From positions 1 through 64,000 of the forward strand of contig DAOWGM010000003.1 of the NCBI GenBank assembly GCA_030637515.1: a stretch of DNA of 64,000 bases. Direction: 5' to 3'. This DNA is from Bacteroidales bacterium (GTDB lineage Bacteria > Bacteroidota > Bacteroidia > Bacteroidales > UBA12077). Shown here piece after piece: positions 1 to 10,575 of the stretch. The notes under the pieces were generated by a model that was given only the letters and a program-made list of their open reading frames with translations, did no database searches and was not told the origin of the DNA. Both the position numbers and the translations under genes were made by a program. How positions within the stretch are numbered: the stretch's first letter is position 1; every line of letters begins with the position of its first letter.

Positions 1-17
1 ATTAAGGAAATCATATA

Positions 18-45
18 TTGAATTACCTGTAAAATATTACATTTG
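18..45 (+). promoter_or_regulatory. Predicted secA promoter
   Basis: A perfect TAnnTTTG box (TACATTTG, 38-45) lies 17 bases after a TTG (18-20). This matches the Bacteroidota sigma-ABfr type consensus, with slightly short spacing. It leaves a leader of about 30 bases before the ATG at 83. Confidence 0.6.
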
Positions 46-82
46 TAGATCAAACAAAAATAAAAATCTAATAATATAAATA

Positions 83-3000
83 ATGAGCCTGTTTACAAGT
101 ACTTTAACCAAATTTTTTGGTAATAAATCTGATAGAGATATAAAAGGAGTTACACCAATGCTTGAGAAGATAAAGGTGGTGTACGAAACTGTTGTTGATC
201 TATCGAATGATGAATTACGCCAAAAAACGGAAGACGTTAAAAAAGAAATCAAAGATTATATAAAGCCGGAAACCGAAAAAATAAAGAAGCTTAAAGAAAA
301 AGCGGAAAGTGATGATATTGATATTTACGAGAAAGAAACTATTTACGACGAAATAGATAAGATTGAAGGTATTGTTGATGATAAGTTAGGAGCAAAGCTT
401 GAAGAAGTTTTACCTATTGTTTTTTCAGTTGTAAAAGAAACTGCGCGTCGTTTTAAAGAAAATGATATTGTTGAAGTTACAGCAACTGAATTTGATAAAG
501 ATTTATCTGCTGTTTACGAAAATGTAGAAATATCAGGAGATAAAGCAAAATTTCATAATACATGGTTAGCAGGAGGAAATGAGACCAAATGGGAAATGCT
601 TCATTACGATGTTCAGTTAATCGGTGGTATTGTATTACATCAAGGAAGAGTTGCTGAGATGGGTACTGGTGAAGGTAAAACGCTTGTTGCAACCTTGCCG
701 GTTTTCTTAAATGCTTTAACTGGGCGTGGTGTTCATGTTGTTACTGTTAATGATTACTTAGCAAAACGTGACTCGGAATGGATGGGACCGATTTTTCAGT
801 TTCATGGTTTATCGGTTGATTGTATTGATAAACACGATCCAAATTCAGAATCACGACGAAAAGCATATCTTTCAGACGTTACTTATGGTACCAATAATGA
901 ATTCGGCTTTGATTACTTGCGTGATAATATGGCAATCAACCCTGATGATTTGGTTCAGCGAAGACATAATTATTCAATTGTCGATGAGGTTGACTCAGTA
1001 TTAATTGATGATGCGCGAACACCTCTTATTATCTCTGGACCAATTCCGAAAGGAGATATACAGTTATTTGAAGAGCTAAAGCCAAAAGTTGAAATACTCG
1101 TTGAGGCTCAGCGAAAACTCATGAATCAGATTGTAGCTGAAGCCCGTAAAGAGCTGAATGATAATAATAATGAAAAATCTGGATTTTTATTAGTACAGGC
1201 TTACAAAGGATTACCTAAAAATAAAGCACTTATTAAACTGTTATCAGAAGAAGGTAATAAGTCTCTCATGCATAAAACAGAAAACTTTTACATGCAGGAT
1301 AACAGTAAAAATATGCATAAAGTTACGGATGAGCTTTTCTTTATTATTGAAGAACAGCATAATTCAATTGAGATGACCGATAAGGGTATAGATCTTATTA
1401 CATCTGAATCTGATGATACAACCTTTTTTATATTACCCGATATTGGTTCTGAAATTGCTGACCTTGAAAAATCAAATTTGAAAGATTCTGAGAAATTAGC
1501 TAAGAAGGATACCATGCTGCAGGATTATGCTATTAAATCAGAGAGAATTCATACTATAAATCAGTTACTAAAAGCATATGCATTGTTTGAAAAAGATGAT
1601 GAATATGTTATAATGGATAATAAAGTTAAAATTGTTGATGAACAGACAGGTCGTGTAATGGAGGGTCGAAGATATTCGGATGGTTTACATCAAGCAATTG
1701 AGGCTAAGGAGCGAGTTAAGGTTGAAGCTGCAACACAAACATTTGCGACAATTACATTACAGAATTATTTCAGAATGTACCACAAACTTTCGGGTATGAC
1801 TGGTACTGCAGAAACGGAAGCAGGAGAATTGTGGGATATCTATGAATTAGATGTTGTGGTAATTCCTACCAACAGACCAATTGTAAGAGGTGACCATGAA
1901 GATTTTGTTTATAAAACAAAACGTGAAAAATATAATGCAGTTGCGGACGAGATTGTTGATCTTACTCAAAAAGGAAGACCAGTTTTAGTTGGTACAACAT
2001 CTGTAGAAATTTCTGAATTATTAAGCAGAATGCTTAAGATAAAAGGAATTAAGCACAATGTATTAAATGCAAAATTACACCAGCGTGAGGCAGATATTGT
2101 TGCTGAAGCTGGTAAATCAAAAAGTGTTACGATAGCAACAAATATGGCTGGTCGTGGTACTGATATAAAATTATCTTCAGAAGTTAAAGAAGCTGGAGGT
2201 TTGGCAATTGTTGGTACTGAGCGTCATGAGTCTCGTCGTGTCGACCGTCAGTTACGTGGTCGTGCAGGACGTCAGGGTGATCCGGGATCTTCTCAGTTCT
2301 TTGTTTCGTTGGAAGATGATTTAATGAGATTGTTCGGATCTGATCGTATCTCAGGTATTATGGACCGTTTAGGATTAAAAGAAGGCGAAGTAATTCAGCA
2401 TTCAATGATCTCTAAATCAATTGAAAGAGCCCAAAAGAAAGTTGAAGAAAATAACTTTGGTATTCGTAAAAGATTGCTTGAGTATGATGATGTAATGAAT
2501 TCACAACGTGAAGTTATTTACAAAAAACGTCGTAATGCATTATATGGAGAACGTTTAAGTGTTGATATTGCTAACATGATGTCGGATGTATGTGAAAGTA
2601 TAGTAAATGAATTTCAAGAAAATGGAGACTTTGAAGGATTTAAATTTGAGCTATTACGTACATTTTCAGTAGAATCTCCATTTAACGAAGAACGATTTTT
2701 AAAAGATAATTCCACTGAATTAACAGATGAACTTTATAAACTGGTTTTAGAAACCTATAAACGAAAAGAAGAAGCAATTGCAAAACAGGCATATCCTGTT
2801 TTAAAAGACGTATACGAAAAGAGCGGACATACATACGAAAATATTGTAGTTCCTGTAACTGATGGAACAAAAACGATTCAGGTAATTACCAATCTTGAAA
2901 AATCATACAAAACAGAAGGCCGTGATTTGGTAAAGTCATACCAGAAATCAGCTATTCTTGCACATATTGATGAATCGTGGAAAGAACACCTACGCGAACT

Positions 3001-3373
3001 GGACGATTTGAAACAATCGGTACAGGCTGCGACTTATGAACAAAAAGATCCATTATTAATATACAAATTTGAATCTTTCGAGTTGTTCAAGACAATGATC
3101 GATAAAGTAAATAGGGATGTTGTTGCAACACTTGTTAAAGGTCATATACCAACACAAGATCCTGATAAAGTTCGTGAAGCACAACAGCGTCGTAGAACAG
3201 ATTATAGTAAACTTGAAACCAGTCGTCCTGATCAAGCTACAGGAAAAGACGGTGAAAAAGAGCAAAAGTCACAACCTGTGCGTGTTGAGAAAAAAGTTGG
3301 AAGAAACGAGCCATGTCCTTGTGGAAGTGGCAAGAAATTTAAAAACTGTCACGGTAAATCAGTTGGGGAATAA
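83..3373 (+). CDS. secA: Protein translocase ATPase SecA
   Basis: Motor ATPase that drives unfolded preproteins through SecYEG at the inner membrane. The 1,096 residues match the enlarged SecA of Bacteroidota rather than the roughly 900-residue form of E. coli. Visible are the Walker A loop MGTGEGKT near residue 193, the DEAD-type box VDEVDS near residue 300, the second helicase half with TNMAGRGTD and [12 protein letters not shown], the scaffold and wing domains, and a C-terminal zinc-binding SEC-C tail ([16 protein letters not shown]). The lineage-specific insertion lies roughly at residues 335-470. The start is an ATG 38 bases after a consensus -7 box. A strong terminator follows, so the gene is probably transcribed alone. 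Identity is very secure. Confidence 0.98.
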   Translation: MSLFTSTLTKFFGNKSDRDIKGVTPMLEKIKVVYETVVDLSNDELRQKTEDVKKEIKDYIKPETEKIKKLKEKAESDDIDIYEKETIYDEIDKIEGIVDDKLGAKLEEVLPIVFSVVKETARRFKENDIVEVTATEFDKDLSAVYENVEISGDKAKFHNTWLAGGNETKWEMLHYDVQLIGGIVLHQGRVAEMGTGEGKTLVATLPVFLNALTGRGVHVVTVNDYLAKRDSEWMGPIFQFHGLSVDCIDKHDPNSESRRKAYLSDVTYGTNNEFGFDYLRDNMAINPDDLVQRRHNYSIVDEVDSVLIDDARTPLIISGPIPKGDIQLFEELKPKVEILVEAQRKLMNQIVAEARKELNDNNNEKSGFLLVQAYKGLPKNKALIKLLSEEGNKSLMHKTENFYMQDNSKNMHKVTDELFFIIEEQHNSIEMTDKGIDLITSESDDTTFFILPDIGSEIADLEKSNLKDSEKLAKKDTMLQDYAIKSERIHTINQLLKAYALFEKDDEYVIMDNKVKIVDEQTGRVMEGRRYSDGLHQAIEAKERVKVEAATQTFATITLQNYFRMYHKLSGMTGTAETEAGELWDIYELDVVVIPTNRPIVRGDHEDFVYKTKREKYNAVADEIVDLTQKGRPVLVGTTSVEISELLSRMLKIKGIKHNVLNAKLHQREADIVAEAGKSKSVTIATNMAGRGTDIKLSSEVKEAGGLAIVGTERHESRRVDRQLRGRAGRQGDPGSSQFFVSLEDDLMRLFGSDRISGIMDRLGLKEGEVIQHSMISKSIERAQKKVEENNFGIRKRLLEYDDVMNSQREVIYKKRRNALYGERLSVDIANMMSDVCESIVNEFQENGDFEGFKFELLRTFSVESPFNEERFLKDNSTELTDELYKLVLETYKRKEEAIAKQAYPVLKDVYEKSGHTYENIVVPVTDGTKTIQVITNLEKSYKTEGRDLVKSYQKSAILAHIDESWKEHLRELDDLKQSVQAATYEQKDPLLIYKFESFELFKTMIDKVNRDVVATLVKGHIPTQDPDKVREAQQRRRTDYSKLETSRPDQATGKDGEKEQKSQPVRVEKKVGRNEPCPCGSGKKFKNCHGKSVGE

Positions 3374-3391
3374 AAGAAATAAAGAGTAAAA

Positions 3392-3421
3392 AAAGAGGCT
3401 TTCTAAAAAGCCTCTTTTTTT
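3392..3421. terminator. Rho-independent terminator after secA
   Basis: A perfect GC-containing stem (AAAGAGGC / GCCTCTTT) with a short AT loop is followed by a T-run. An A-run precedes it, so it could work in both directions, but only secA ends here. Confidence 0.85.
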
Positions 3422-3545
3422 GTCTACACTTCAATAAACTCTGTGAGACAAAACAATAACAAAAAGTTGTCATCCTGAGCCTATCAAAGAATCTAAGCTC
3501 GCGCAGATCCCTTAACCACAAGTCCCTGCGAGCAGAGGGTGTTAA
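3422..3545. repeat. Degenerate REP-like palindromic repeat
   Basis: The stretch holds two worn copies of the element seen intact at 44469-44541: CACTTCAATAAACTCTGTG and GTCATCCTGAGCCTATCAAAG. A further inverted repeat (GCTCGCGCAG near 3497 with CTGCGAGC near 3533) follows. It has no coding signal. Such TGAGC..TCGA palindromes are common intergenic repeats in Bacteroidota. Confidence 0.55.
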
Positions 3546-3599
3546 AAACATATGCCATAGAATAATTGAAAAATGCATAACAAAATGCTGTTTTTATTG

Positions 3600-3607
3600 T
3601 ACATTTG
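3600..3607 (+). promoter_or_regulatory. Predicted -7 box of the 3662 gene
   Basis: TACATTTG matches TAnnTTTG exactly and sits about 55 bases before the ATG. No good -33 TTTG is visible at the right distance. Confidence 0.4.
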
Positions 3608-3661
3608 ATATACACGAATTATTGTGTGAGTAAATATTTTTAACACTTAAAAAAACACCTT

Positions 3662-4177
3662 ATGAAATTTAAAAATTCAATTTTAACTTTATTAATGTTA
3701 ATATCAATTTCATTTTTTTCTCAAGCACAAGATTGTAAGTATGATCTTAATGAAAAAGATGAGTTTTCGGGAAAAATTGTACGAAGAATTAAGCAGAAAT
3801 ACAATTTCTATTTTTCATTTGCTTTTTACCGAACAGGAGATGATTATCGTTTAGAATCGTACATAAATATCCCTGGCGATCAAGCTTTTATAATACCTGA
3901 GGGGAATAAGTTAAATTTAAAACTGGGTGACGGAACAATTATGGAATTATCATCTGTAAAGAATGCTACTCCACAATCATTTATTGCCAATGCTCAGGTA
4001 TACTCAGGTTTTGCAATGACTTATCCAATTACAAAAGAACAATTGGAAAGTATACAAAAAGTTGGCATCAAATTTATACGAACCTATCTAAAAGATGAAT
4101 CATATTATGATATGGATATTAAAAAGAAAAAAATTGAGAAATTAAAAATTTCGGCTGGTTGCATTATGTCTGATTAA
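3662..4177 (+). CDS. Hypothetical exported protein
   Basis: I do not recognise the family. The 171-residue product begins with a clear signal peptide (MKFKNSILTLLMLISISFF, predicted cleavage after SQAQ near residue 23). The remaining ~148 residues are beta-rich, with alternating hydrophobic positions and phrases such as LKLGDGTIMELSS, which suggest a small periplasmic or surface beta-sandwich. One cysteine lies just after cleavage and another near the C-terminus, so a disulfide is possible. The gene stands alone between secA and the convergent dapA group and has its own predicted -7 box. Confidence 0.7.
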   Translation: MKFKNSILTLLMLISISFFSQAQDCKYDLNEKDEFSGKIVRRIKQKYNFYFSFAFYRTGDDYRLESYINIPGDQAFIIPEGNKLNLKLGDGTIMELSSVKNATPQSFIANAQVYSGFAMTYPITKEQLESIQKVGIKFIRTYLKDESYYDMDIKKKKIEKLKISAGCIMSD

Positions 4178-4287
4178 AAAAAACATTTTAAAAAACAATA
4201 GCCCAACTAAGGGTGGACATGCTTTCCGTGTGTACTAAATATAAAAAAATACAAACTCGGAGAATAGAAACAATAATGATATAAAAG

Positions 4288-4316
4288 AAAAGCTGCTTAA
4301 TTTAAGCAGCTTTTTA
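4288..4316. terminator. Bidirectional terminator between the 3662 gene and dapA
   Basis: Perfect stem AAAGCTGCTTAA / TTAAGCAGCTTT with T-runs on either strand. It lies directly after the minus-strand dapA stop codon and can also end transcription from the plus-strand gene. Confidence 0.85.
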
Positions 4317-4320
4317 TCGT

Positions 4321-5205
4321 TTATATTTTTTCAAGTAGATTCTTAAGTTTCTGATGTGTTTCTTTACTAACAGGAACAAGCGGAAGTCTAAGGTTGTTTT
4401 CTGTAATTCCTTTTATCGATAATGCTTCTTTTACACCAGCAGGATTTCCTTCAACAAAAAGAGTATCAATAAATTCGAGAAGACTGTAATGGATTTTCTT
4501 AGCTTCTGTATAATTATTATTTAAAGCAAACTGAACCATATCTGAAAACTCCTTTGGAAGAGCATTAGCAACAACAGAAATAACTCCTGAAACTCCTGCA
4601 GAAATTAATGGAAGTGTTAGAGCATCTTCACCAGATAATACAATAAAATCATCTGGTTTATCTTTTATAATATACATTACCTGTGAAAAATCTCCTGACG
4701 CTTCTTTTACAGCTACAATATTTTTAAAATCATGAGCTAATCTTAATGTTGTTTCTGCACTTATATTTGAACTTGTTCTTCCTGGCACATTATATAATAT
4801 TATTGAAACAGGAGAGGCTTCAGATATTGCTTTAAAATGTTGGTATATACCTTCTTGTGTTGGTTTATTGTAATATGGAGCAACCGATAAAATAGCATCA
4901 ATTCCTGTAAAATCTGTTTTTTTGATTTTTTCAACAAGAGCTTGAGTGTTATTGCTTCCCATTCCTAATACGATAGGAACTCTTTTATTTACTTTCTCCT
5001 TTATAAAATTAACTAATTCATCTTTCTCTGTTTCAGACTGAGTTACCGATTCGCCGGTTGTACCAAGTACAACCAAATAGTTTATATTATTTGAAATTAA
5101 ATGCTCAATTTGCTTTTCAAGGCTATTAAAATCAATGCTTAAATCTGAATTAAATGGTGTGATAATGGCAACACCCGTTCCACTGAATTTATGTTGATTA
5201 CTCAT
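4321..5205 (-). CDS. dapA: 4-hydroxy-tetrahydrodipicolinate synthase
   Basis: Condenses pyruvate with aspartate semialdehyde in the lysine/diaminopimelate pathway, which feeds peptidoglycan. The 294-residue product is the normal length of this TIM-barrel family. The GTTGES pyruvate-binding loop is at residues 48-53, the catalytic tyrosine is Y138 in LYNVPGRT, and the Schiff-base lysine is K167 in VAVKEASGD. It starts with ATG only 6 bases after the upstream DUF6913 gene ends, and it is the last gene of the ligA-DUF6913-dapA group. A terminator follows directly. Alternative members of the family (N-acetylneuraminate lyase) are less likely given the motifs. Confidence 0.95.
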   Translation of the reverse strand: MSNQHKFSGTGVAIITPFNSDLSIDFNSLEKQIEHLISNNINYLVVLGTTGESVTQSETEKDELVNFIKEKVNKRVPIVLGMGSNNTQALVEKIKKTDFTGIDAILSVAPYYNKPTQEGIYQHFKAISEASPVSIILYNVPGRTSSNISAETTLRLAHDFKNIVAVKEASGDFSQVMYIIKDKPDDFIVLSGEDALTLPLISAGVSGVISVVANALPKEFSDMVQFALNNNYTEAKKIHYSLLEFIDTLFVEGNPAGVKEALSIKGITENNLRLPLVPVSKETHQKLKNLLEKI

Positions 5206-5211
5206 ATTACT

Positions 5212-5751
5212 CTAATTATTTAAGATATTTAAATAGTGTTTTATTTGCTCAATAAGAAAATCTACAGATTTGTTCTTATTTACATCAATAACCAAATCCT
5301 GGTAAGCATTTTCTTTTTGAACACCGATTTTAAACGATGCTTTTGAAAGAGAACCTGTATAATTAACTGTAAAATAATCTTTTAAGCTTAAATCAAATAA
5401 AATATCGAATTCTCGATTTACAAACTGATCAATAATTTCATTTTTAGGCTTATAATACCAATTTAAATCAGTTTTACAATAAAAATTAATGCCTTTACGC
5501 ATTAAAAATTGTTGTGGAATTTTCTTTGAAGGAACATATCCTAAAGCATAAACCTTTAATTCCTTTTCGGAAAGGAATGTTAGAAAATCTTTAATTGCTC
5601 TAAAAGAATCATCATCAGGAGAACTAAAGAGTATCCCGGCTGATTTAGCGGTATTAAAATTATGGGTCTTTACTTGCCTTTTGAGGTTCTTAAGCTGTTT
5701 TCTCAGATTGTAACGACCAATTTTACATTTTATATTTCTTATTGTGCTCAC
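5212..5751 (-). CDS. DUF6913-like protein between ligA and dapA
   Basis: A 179-residue protein of unknown function, resembling a family (DUF6913) that I recall next to dapA in Bacteroidota genomes. The N-terminus is very basic (NLRKQLKNLKRQ), followed by an alternating alpha/beta region (SAGILFSSPDDDSF, LKVYALGYVPSKK) that resembles a small Rossmann-like or glycosyltransferase-like fold. No catalytic motif is evident, and there is no signal peptide. The start is GTG, since no ATG is available upstream of the conserved-looking region. It is followed after 6 bases by dapA, so co-expression with dapA is likely. The role is unknown. Confidence 0.75.
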   Translation of the reverse strand: MSTIRNIKCKIGRYNLRKQLKNLKRQVKTHNFNTAKSAGILFSSPDDDSFRAIKDFLTFLSEKELKVYALGYVPSKKIPQQFLMRKGINFYCKTDLNWYYKPKNEIIDQFVNREFDILFDLSLKDYFTVNYTGSLSKASFKIGVQKENAYQDLVIDVNKNKSVDFLIEQIKHYLNILNN

Positions 5752-5801
5752 CTTACAATTATAATAAATTTTTTATTCCCTGAACTGATAATCTTCCTTT
5801 A

Positions 5802-7880
<2,079 letters not shown>

Positions 7881-7914
7881 TTAATAAATATTATTTTTTA
7901 AGGAAAGTATAATT

Positions 7915-7922
7915 TATTTTTG
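7915..7922 (+). promoter_or_regulatory. Predicted -7 box of the DUF4465 gene
   Basis: TATTTTTG matches TAnnTTTG and sits 21 bases before the chosen ATG at 7944. A second match at 7932-7939 is too close to the ATG to be useful. No clear -33 box is seen. Confidence 0.35.
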
Positions 7923-7943
7923 ATGGATGATTATTTTTGTATT

Positions 7944-8660
7944 ATGAATTTAGTAAAGTCAATATCTTTTTTTATTCTCACTGTAATAATATTAATTAGC
8001 TGCACAGATGAGGATACTTTTAGAACCGAAGTTGTAGATTTTGAAGAATTTGAACTTGATGAGCAATCGTATTGGAATGGATCAGATGGAAGCGAACAGT
8101 TTACTTCAGGTAATAAGATTTTTAATAATGTTTATTATCCTGATTGGAAATCGTGGAGCGGATTTGCTTATTCAAATGTTGAAAATTCTATAATATATAA
8201 TGACTTAGGTAAATATGCTGCAATTGCTGGTTGGGGAGCTGAAAAATCAGAAAATTATGTTTGTGTGCATCAGTTTGAAAAAGTTGTAATTGATTTTATA
8301 GAAATGGAAGAGCCTCGTTTAGTGAGAATTACTAATTCTACTTTTACGGCTTTAGCAATAAAATATGGTTACGACTACGCTAAAAAGTTTGGTGGTAGAG
8401 ACGGGAGTGAGCCAGATTGGTTTAAACTTACAATTACCGGAATAGGATATTCTAACGAAATAACTGGCACTGTCGATTTCTTTTTAGCTGATTATCGTTC
8501 TGATAATAACGAGGACGATTATATAGTTGATGGATGGAACTACGTTGATTTAACAGATTTAGGAATTGTCAGAAGCCTTGAATTTGAATTAGCATCATCT
8601 GATGCAGGAACTCCTTTGTATTTTTGTATGGACGATTTAAAGGGACGAATTCATTATTAA
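7944..8660 (+). CDS. DUF4465-type surface lipoprotein
   Basis: The 238-residue product starts MNLVKSISFFILTVIIL and has a lipobox ending LISC, so it should be a lipidated envelope protein. The body fits DUF4465, a beta-sandwich family of gut and marine Bacteroidota: YWNGSDGS, NWKSWSGFAYSN-like phrase (WKSWSGFAYSN), YAAIAGWG, DFFLADYRSDNNEDDYIVDGW and a final YFCMDDL. Members are often annotated as cell-surface or cobalamin-linked proteins, but function is not established. The ATG at 7944 is preferred over 7920 because it gives a regular lipoprotein signal. Its stop overlaps the stop of the convergent kinase gene by 4 bases. Confidence 0.8.
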   Translation: MNLVKSISFFILTVIILISCTDEDTFRTEVVDFEEFELDEQSYWNGSDGSEQFTSGNKIFNNVYYPDWKSWSGFAYSNVENSIIYNDLGKYAAIAGWGAEKSENYVCVHQFEKVVIDFIEMEEPRLVRITNSTFTALAIKYGYDYAKKFGGRDGSEPDWFKLTITGIGYSNEITGTVDFFLADYRSDNNEDDYIVDGWNYVDLTDLGIVRSLEFELASSDAGTPLYFCMDDLKGRIHY

Positions 8661-10525
8661 TTCAGATACTTATTTAAAGTAGAAATCAAAACTTTTAATT
8701 TTATAGGTTTAGCCAGATAATCATTACATCCTGCTTCAATAGAAGTCTTTTTATCTTCTGTCATTGCATAAGCGGTTTGAGCAATAATTGGCAAATCTGG
8801 TCTAATTTTTTTAATCTCAATTGTTGCTTCAATTCCATTTACTTCAGGCATTTTAAGATCCATTAATACCAGATCAATATTTTTATTTGCTTTGCAAATA
8901 TCAACTGCCTGTTGCCCGTTTTCTGCCCTTAAAATGTTAATATTTGTGCGTCGTAAAGCCATCTGTAGAACTCTGTAATTGCTATCTTCATCTTCAGCAA
9001 TTAAGATTGTACTGTTTTTCCAGTTTTTTACAGAATCATCGAGTATCTCTTTTTCATTTTTGATTTGCCCTTTAAACTCTTCAACAGGAATTGTAAAATA
9101 GAAGGTGGATCCTTCTTTTTCTTTTGATTTAAGCCAGATTTTACCACCTAACATTTTAACTAAGTTTTTTGTTATGGTTAGTCCAAGTCCGGTTCCTCTA
9201 TATAATTTAGTTTTAGAATCTTCAACTTTACTAAATCTTTCAAAAATGAATTTATGTTTCTTTTCAGGAATTCCAATACCGGTATCTTTAACATAAAACT
9301 CAAGAAATGAATTATGCTTATCGGTTTTAACTTCGTATCCGCACTCAACATATCCTTTTTCGGTATATTTTAAAGCATTTCCAATTAGATTTATTAAAAT
9401 CTGCTGAAAACGTACTGGATCAGTATTTATTGTGAAATTATCACTTAGAATACCTTTTTTTAATTTTAATTTAACTGGGCTATTTTCTTTTATATTATTT
9501 GTTTCAATAAATGAATTAAAAACGTCAGAGAAGATTTGATTTATATTGCATTCTGTTTTGTTTACTTTTAGCTGTCCTGCTTCAATTTTCGCAATATCAA
9601 TAATATCATCAATAAGATATACGAGGGTGTTCGAATTCTTATTTATATGATGAATGAGTTCGTTTTTTTGATCTGAGGTTAAATCAGGATCAGTTAATAA
9701 ATCAGTAAAACCAACAATGGCATTCATTGGAGTTCTTATCTCATGTGACATGTTTGCCAGAAACGCTGACTTTAAACGATCAGATTCTTCTGCTTTTTCT
9801 TTAGCTTCAAAATACTCTTTAGTTCTTTCTTTTACCTTTTCTTCTAAGTGAGCTTGATATTGATGTAATTCATCTTCAATCTTTTGTTTTTCTGTAATAT
9901 CAGTATGTGTTCCAACAATTCTAATTGGTATACCTTCTTTGTCAAAGATGGCTTTTCCTCTGTCATGAATCCAAATATATTTACCGTTTTTATGTCTTAT
10001 TCTGAATTTGTTTTCGTAAAAGTCTGTTTCCTTGTTTAAATGATTATGAAATGCACTATTAACTTTACCAATATCATCGGGGTGAATTCTTACTTCAAAT
10101 GATTTAACATCGTTAGCAAATTCACTATCAGAAAAGCCAAGCATGCTTTTCCATCTTTCAGAATAGTAAACGGTATTTTTTATTAAATCTCTGTCCCAAA
10201 GTCCATCGTTGGAGCCTTGCATTGCAAGATCAAATCGTTCTTTGCTTATTTTTAAAGATTGCGCAGTTTTTTTATGCTTTTCAATTTCATTTTTTAGAAC
10301 TTCATTTGATTTTTTCTTTAGGGTAAATCTTTTTATTACAGCAATTAAATATAGAATGAAAATAATTGAAATTAATACAGATGAATATATTAGAAGGGTT
10401 GTATTACTATTTTTAATATTTTCAAATTGAGCAGCCAAGCCACTAGCCAATGATCTCTCAATAAAAAGAAACGTTGAGACGAAAGTTAAAGTAATTAACT
10501 TTATTTTATAATGTAATTTCCCCAT
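8657..10525 (-). CDS. Hybrid histidine kinase (PAS-HisKA-HATPase-receiver)
   Basis: Membrane-bound sensor kinase of 622 residues. A signal or first membrane segment (residues ~8-27) and a second (~42-64) frame only a short periplasmic stretch. A PAS fold with PAC motif follows (RWKSMLGFSDSEF ... GTHTDITEKQ, ~95-215), then the H-box FLANMSHEIRTPMNAI (~260), the ATPase boxes NALKYT, DTGIGIP and GTGLGLT, and a receiver domain with AEDEDSN, LMDLKMPEVNG and LAKPIK (~503-620). It has no DNA-binding output, so it needs a partner or relays phosphate onward. Another hybrid kinase lies 50 bases upstream in the same direction, so the two may be co-transcribed. Confidence 0.92.
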   Translation of the reverse strand: MGKLHYKIKLITLTFVSTFLFIERSLASGLAAQFENIKNSNTTLLIYSSVLISIIFILYLIAVIKRFTLKKKSNEVLKNEIEKHKKTAQSLKISKERFDLAMQGSNDGLWDRDLIKNTVYYSERWKSMLGFSDSEFANDVKSFEVRIHPDDIGKVNSAFHNHLNKETDFYENKFRIRHKNGKYIWIHDRGKAIFDKEGIPIRIVGTHTDITEKQKIEDELHQYQAHLEEKVKERTKEYFEAKEKAEESDRLKSAFLANMSHEIRTPMNAIVGFTDLLTDPDLTSDQKNELIHHINKNSNTLVYLIDDIIDIAKIEAGQLKVNKTECNINQIFSDVFNSFIETNNIKENSPVKLKLKKGILSDNFTINTDPVRFQQILINLIGNALKYTEKGYVECGYEVKTDKHNSFLEFYVKDTGIGIPEKKHKFIFERFSKVEDSKTKLYRGTGLGLTITKNLVKMLGGKIWLKSKEKEGSTFYFTIPVEEFKGQIKNEKEILDDSVKNWKNSTILIAEDEDSNYRVLQMALRRTNINILRAENGQQAVDICKANKNIDLVLMDLKMPEVNGIEATIEIKKIRPDLPIIAQTAYAMTEDKKTSIEAGCNDYLAKPIKLKVLISTLNKYLN

Positions 10526-10575
10526 TTATTCTAAATATATATGATCAGAATAAAAAATAAACTTACAATACTATA

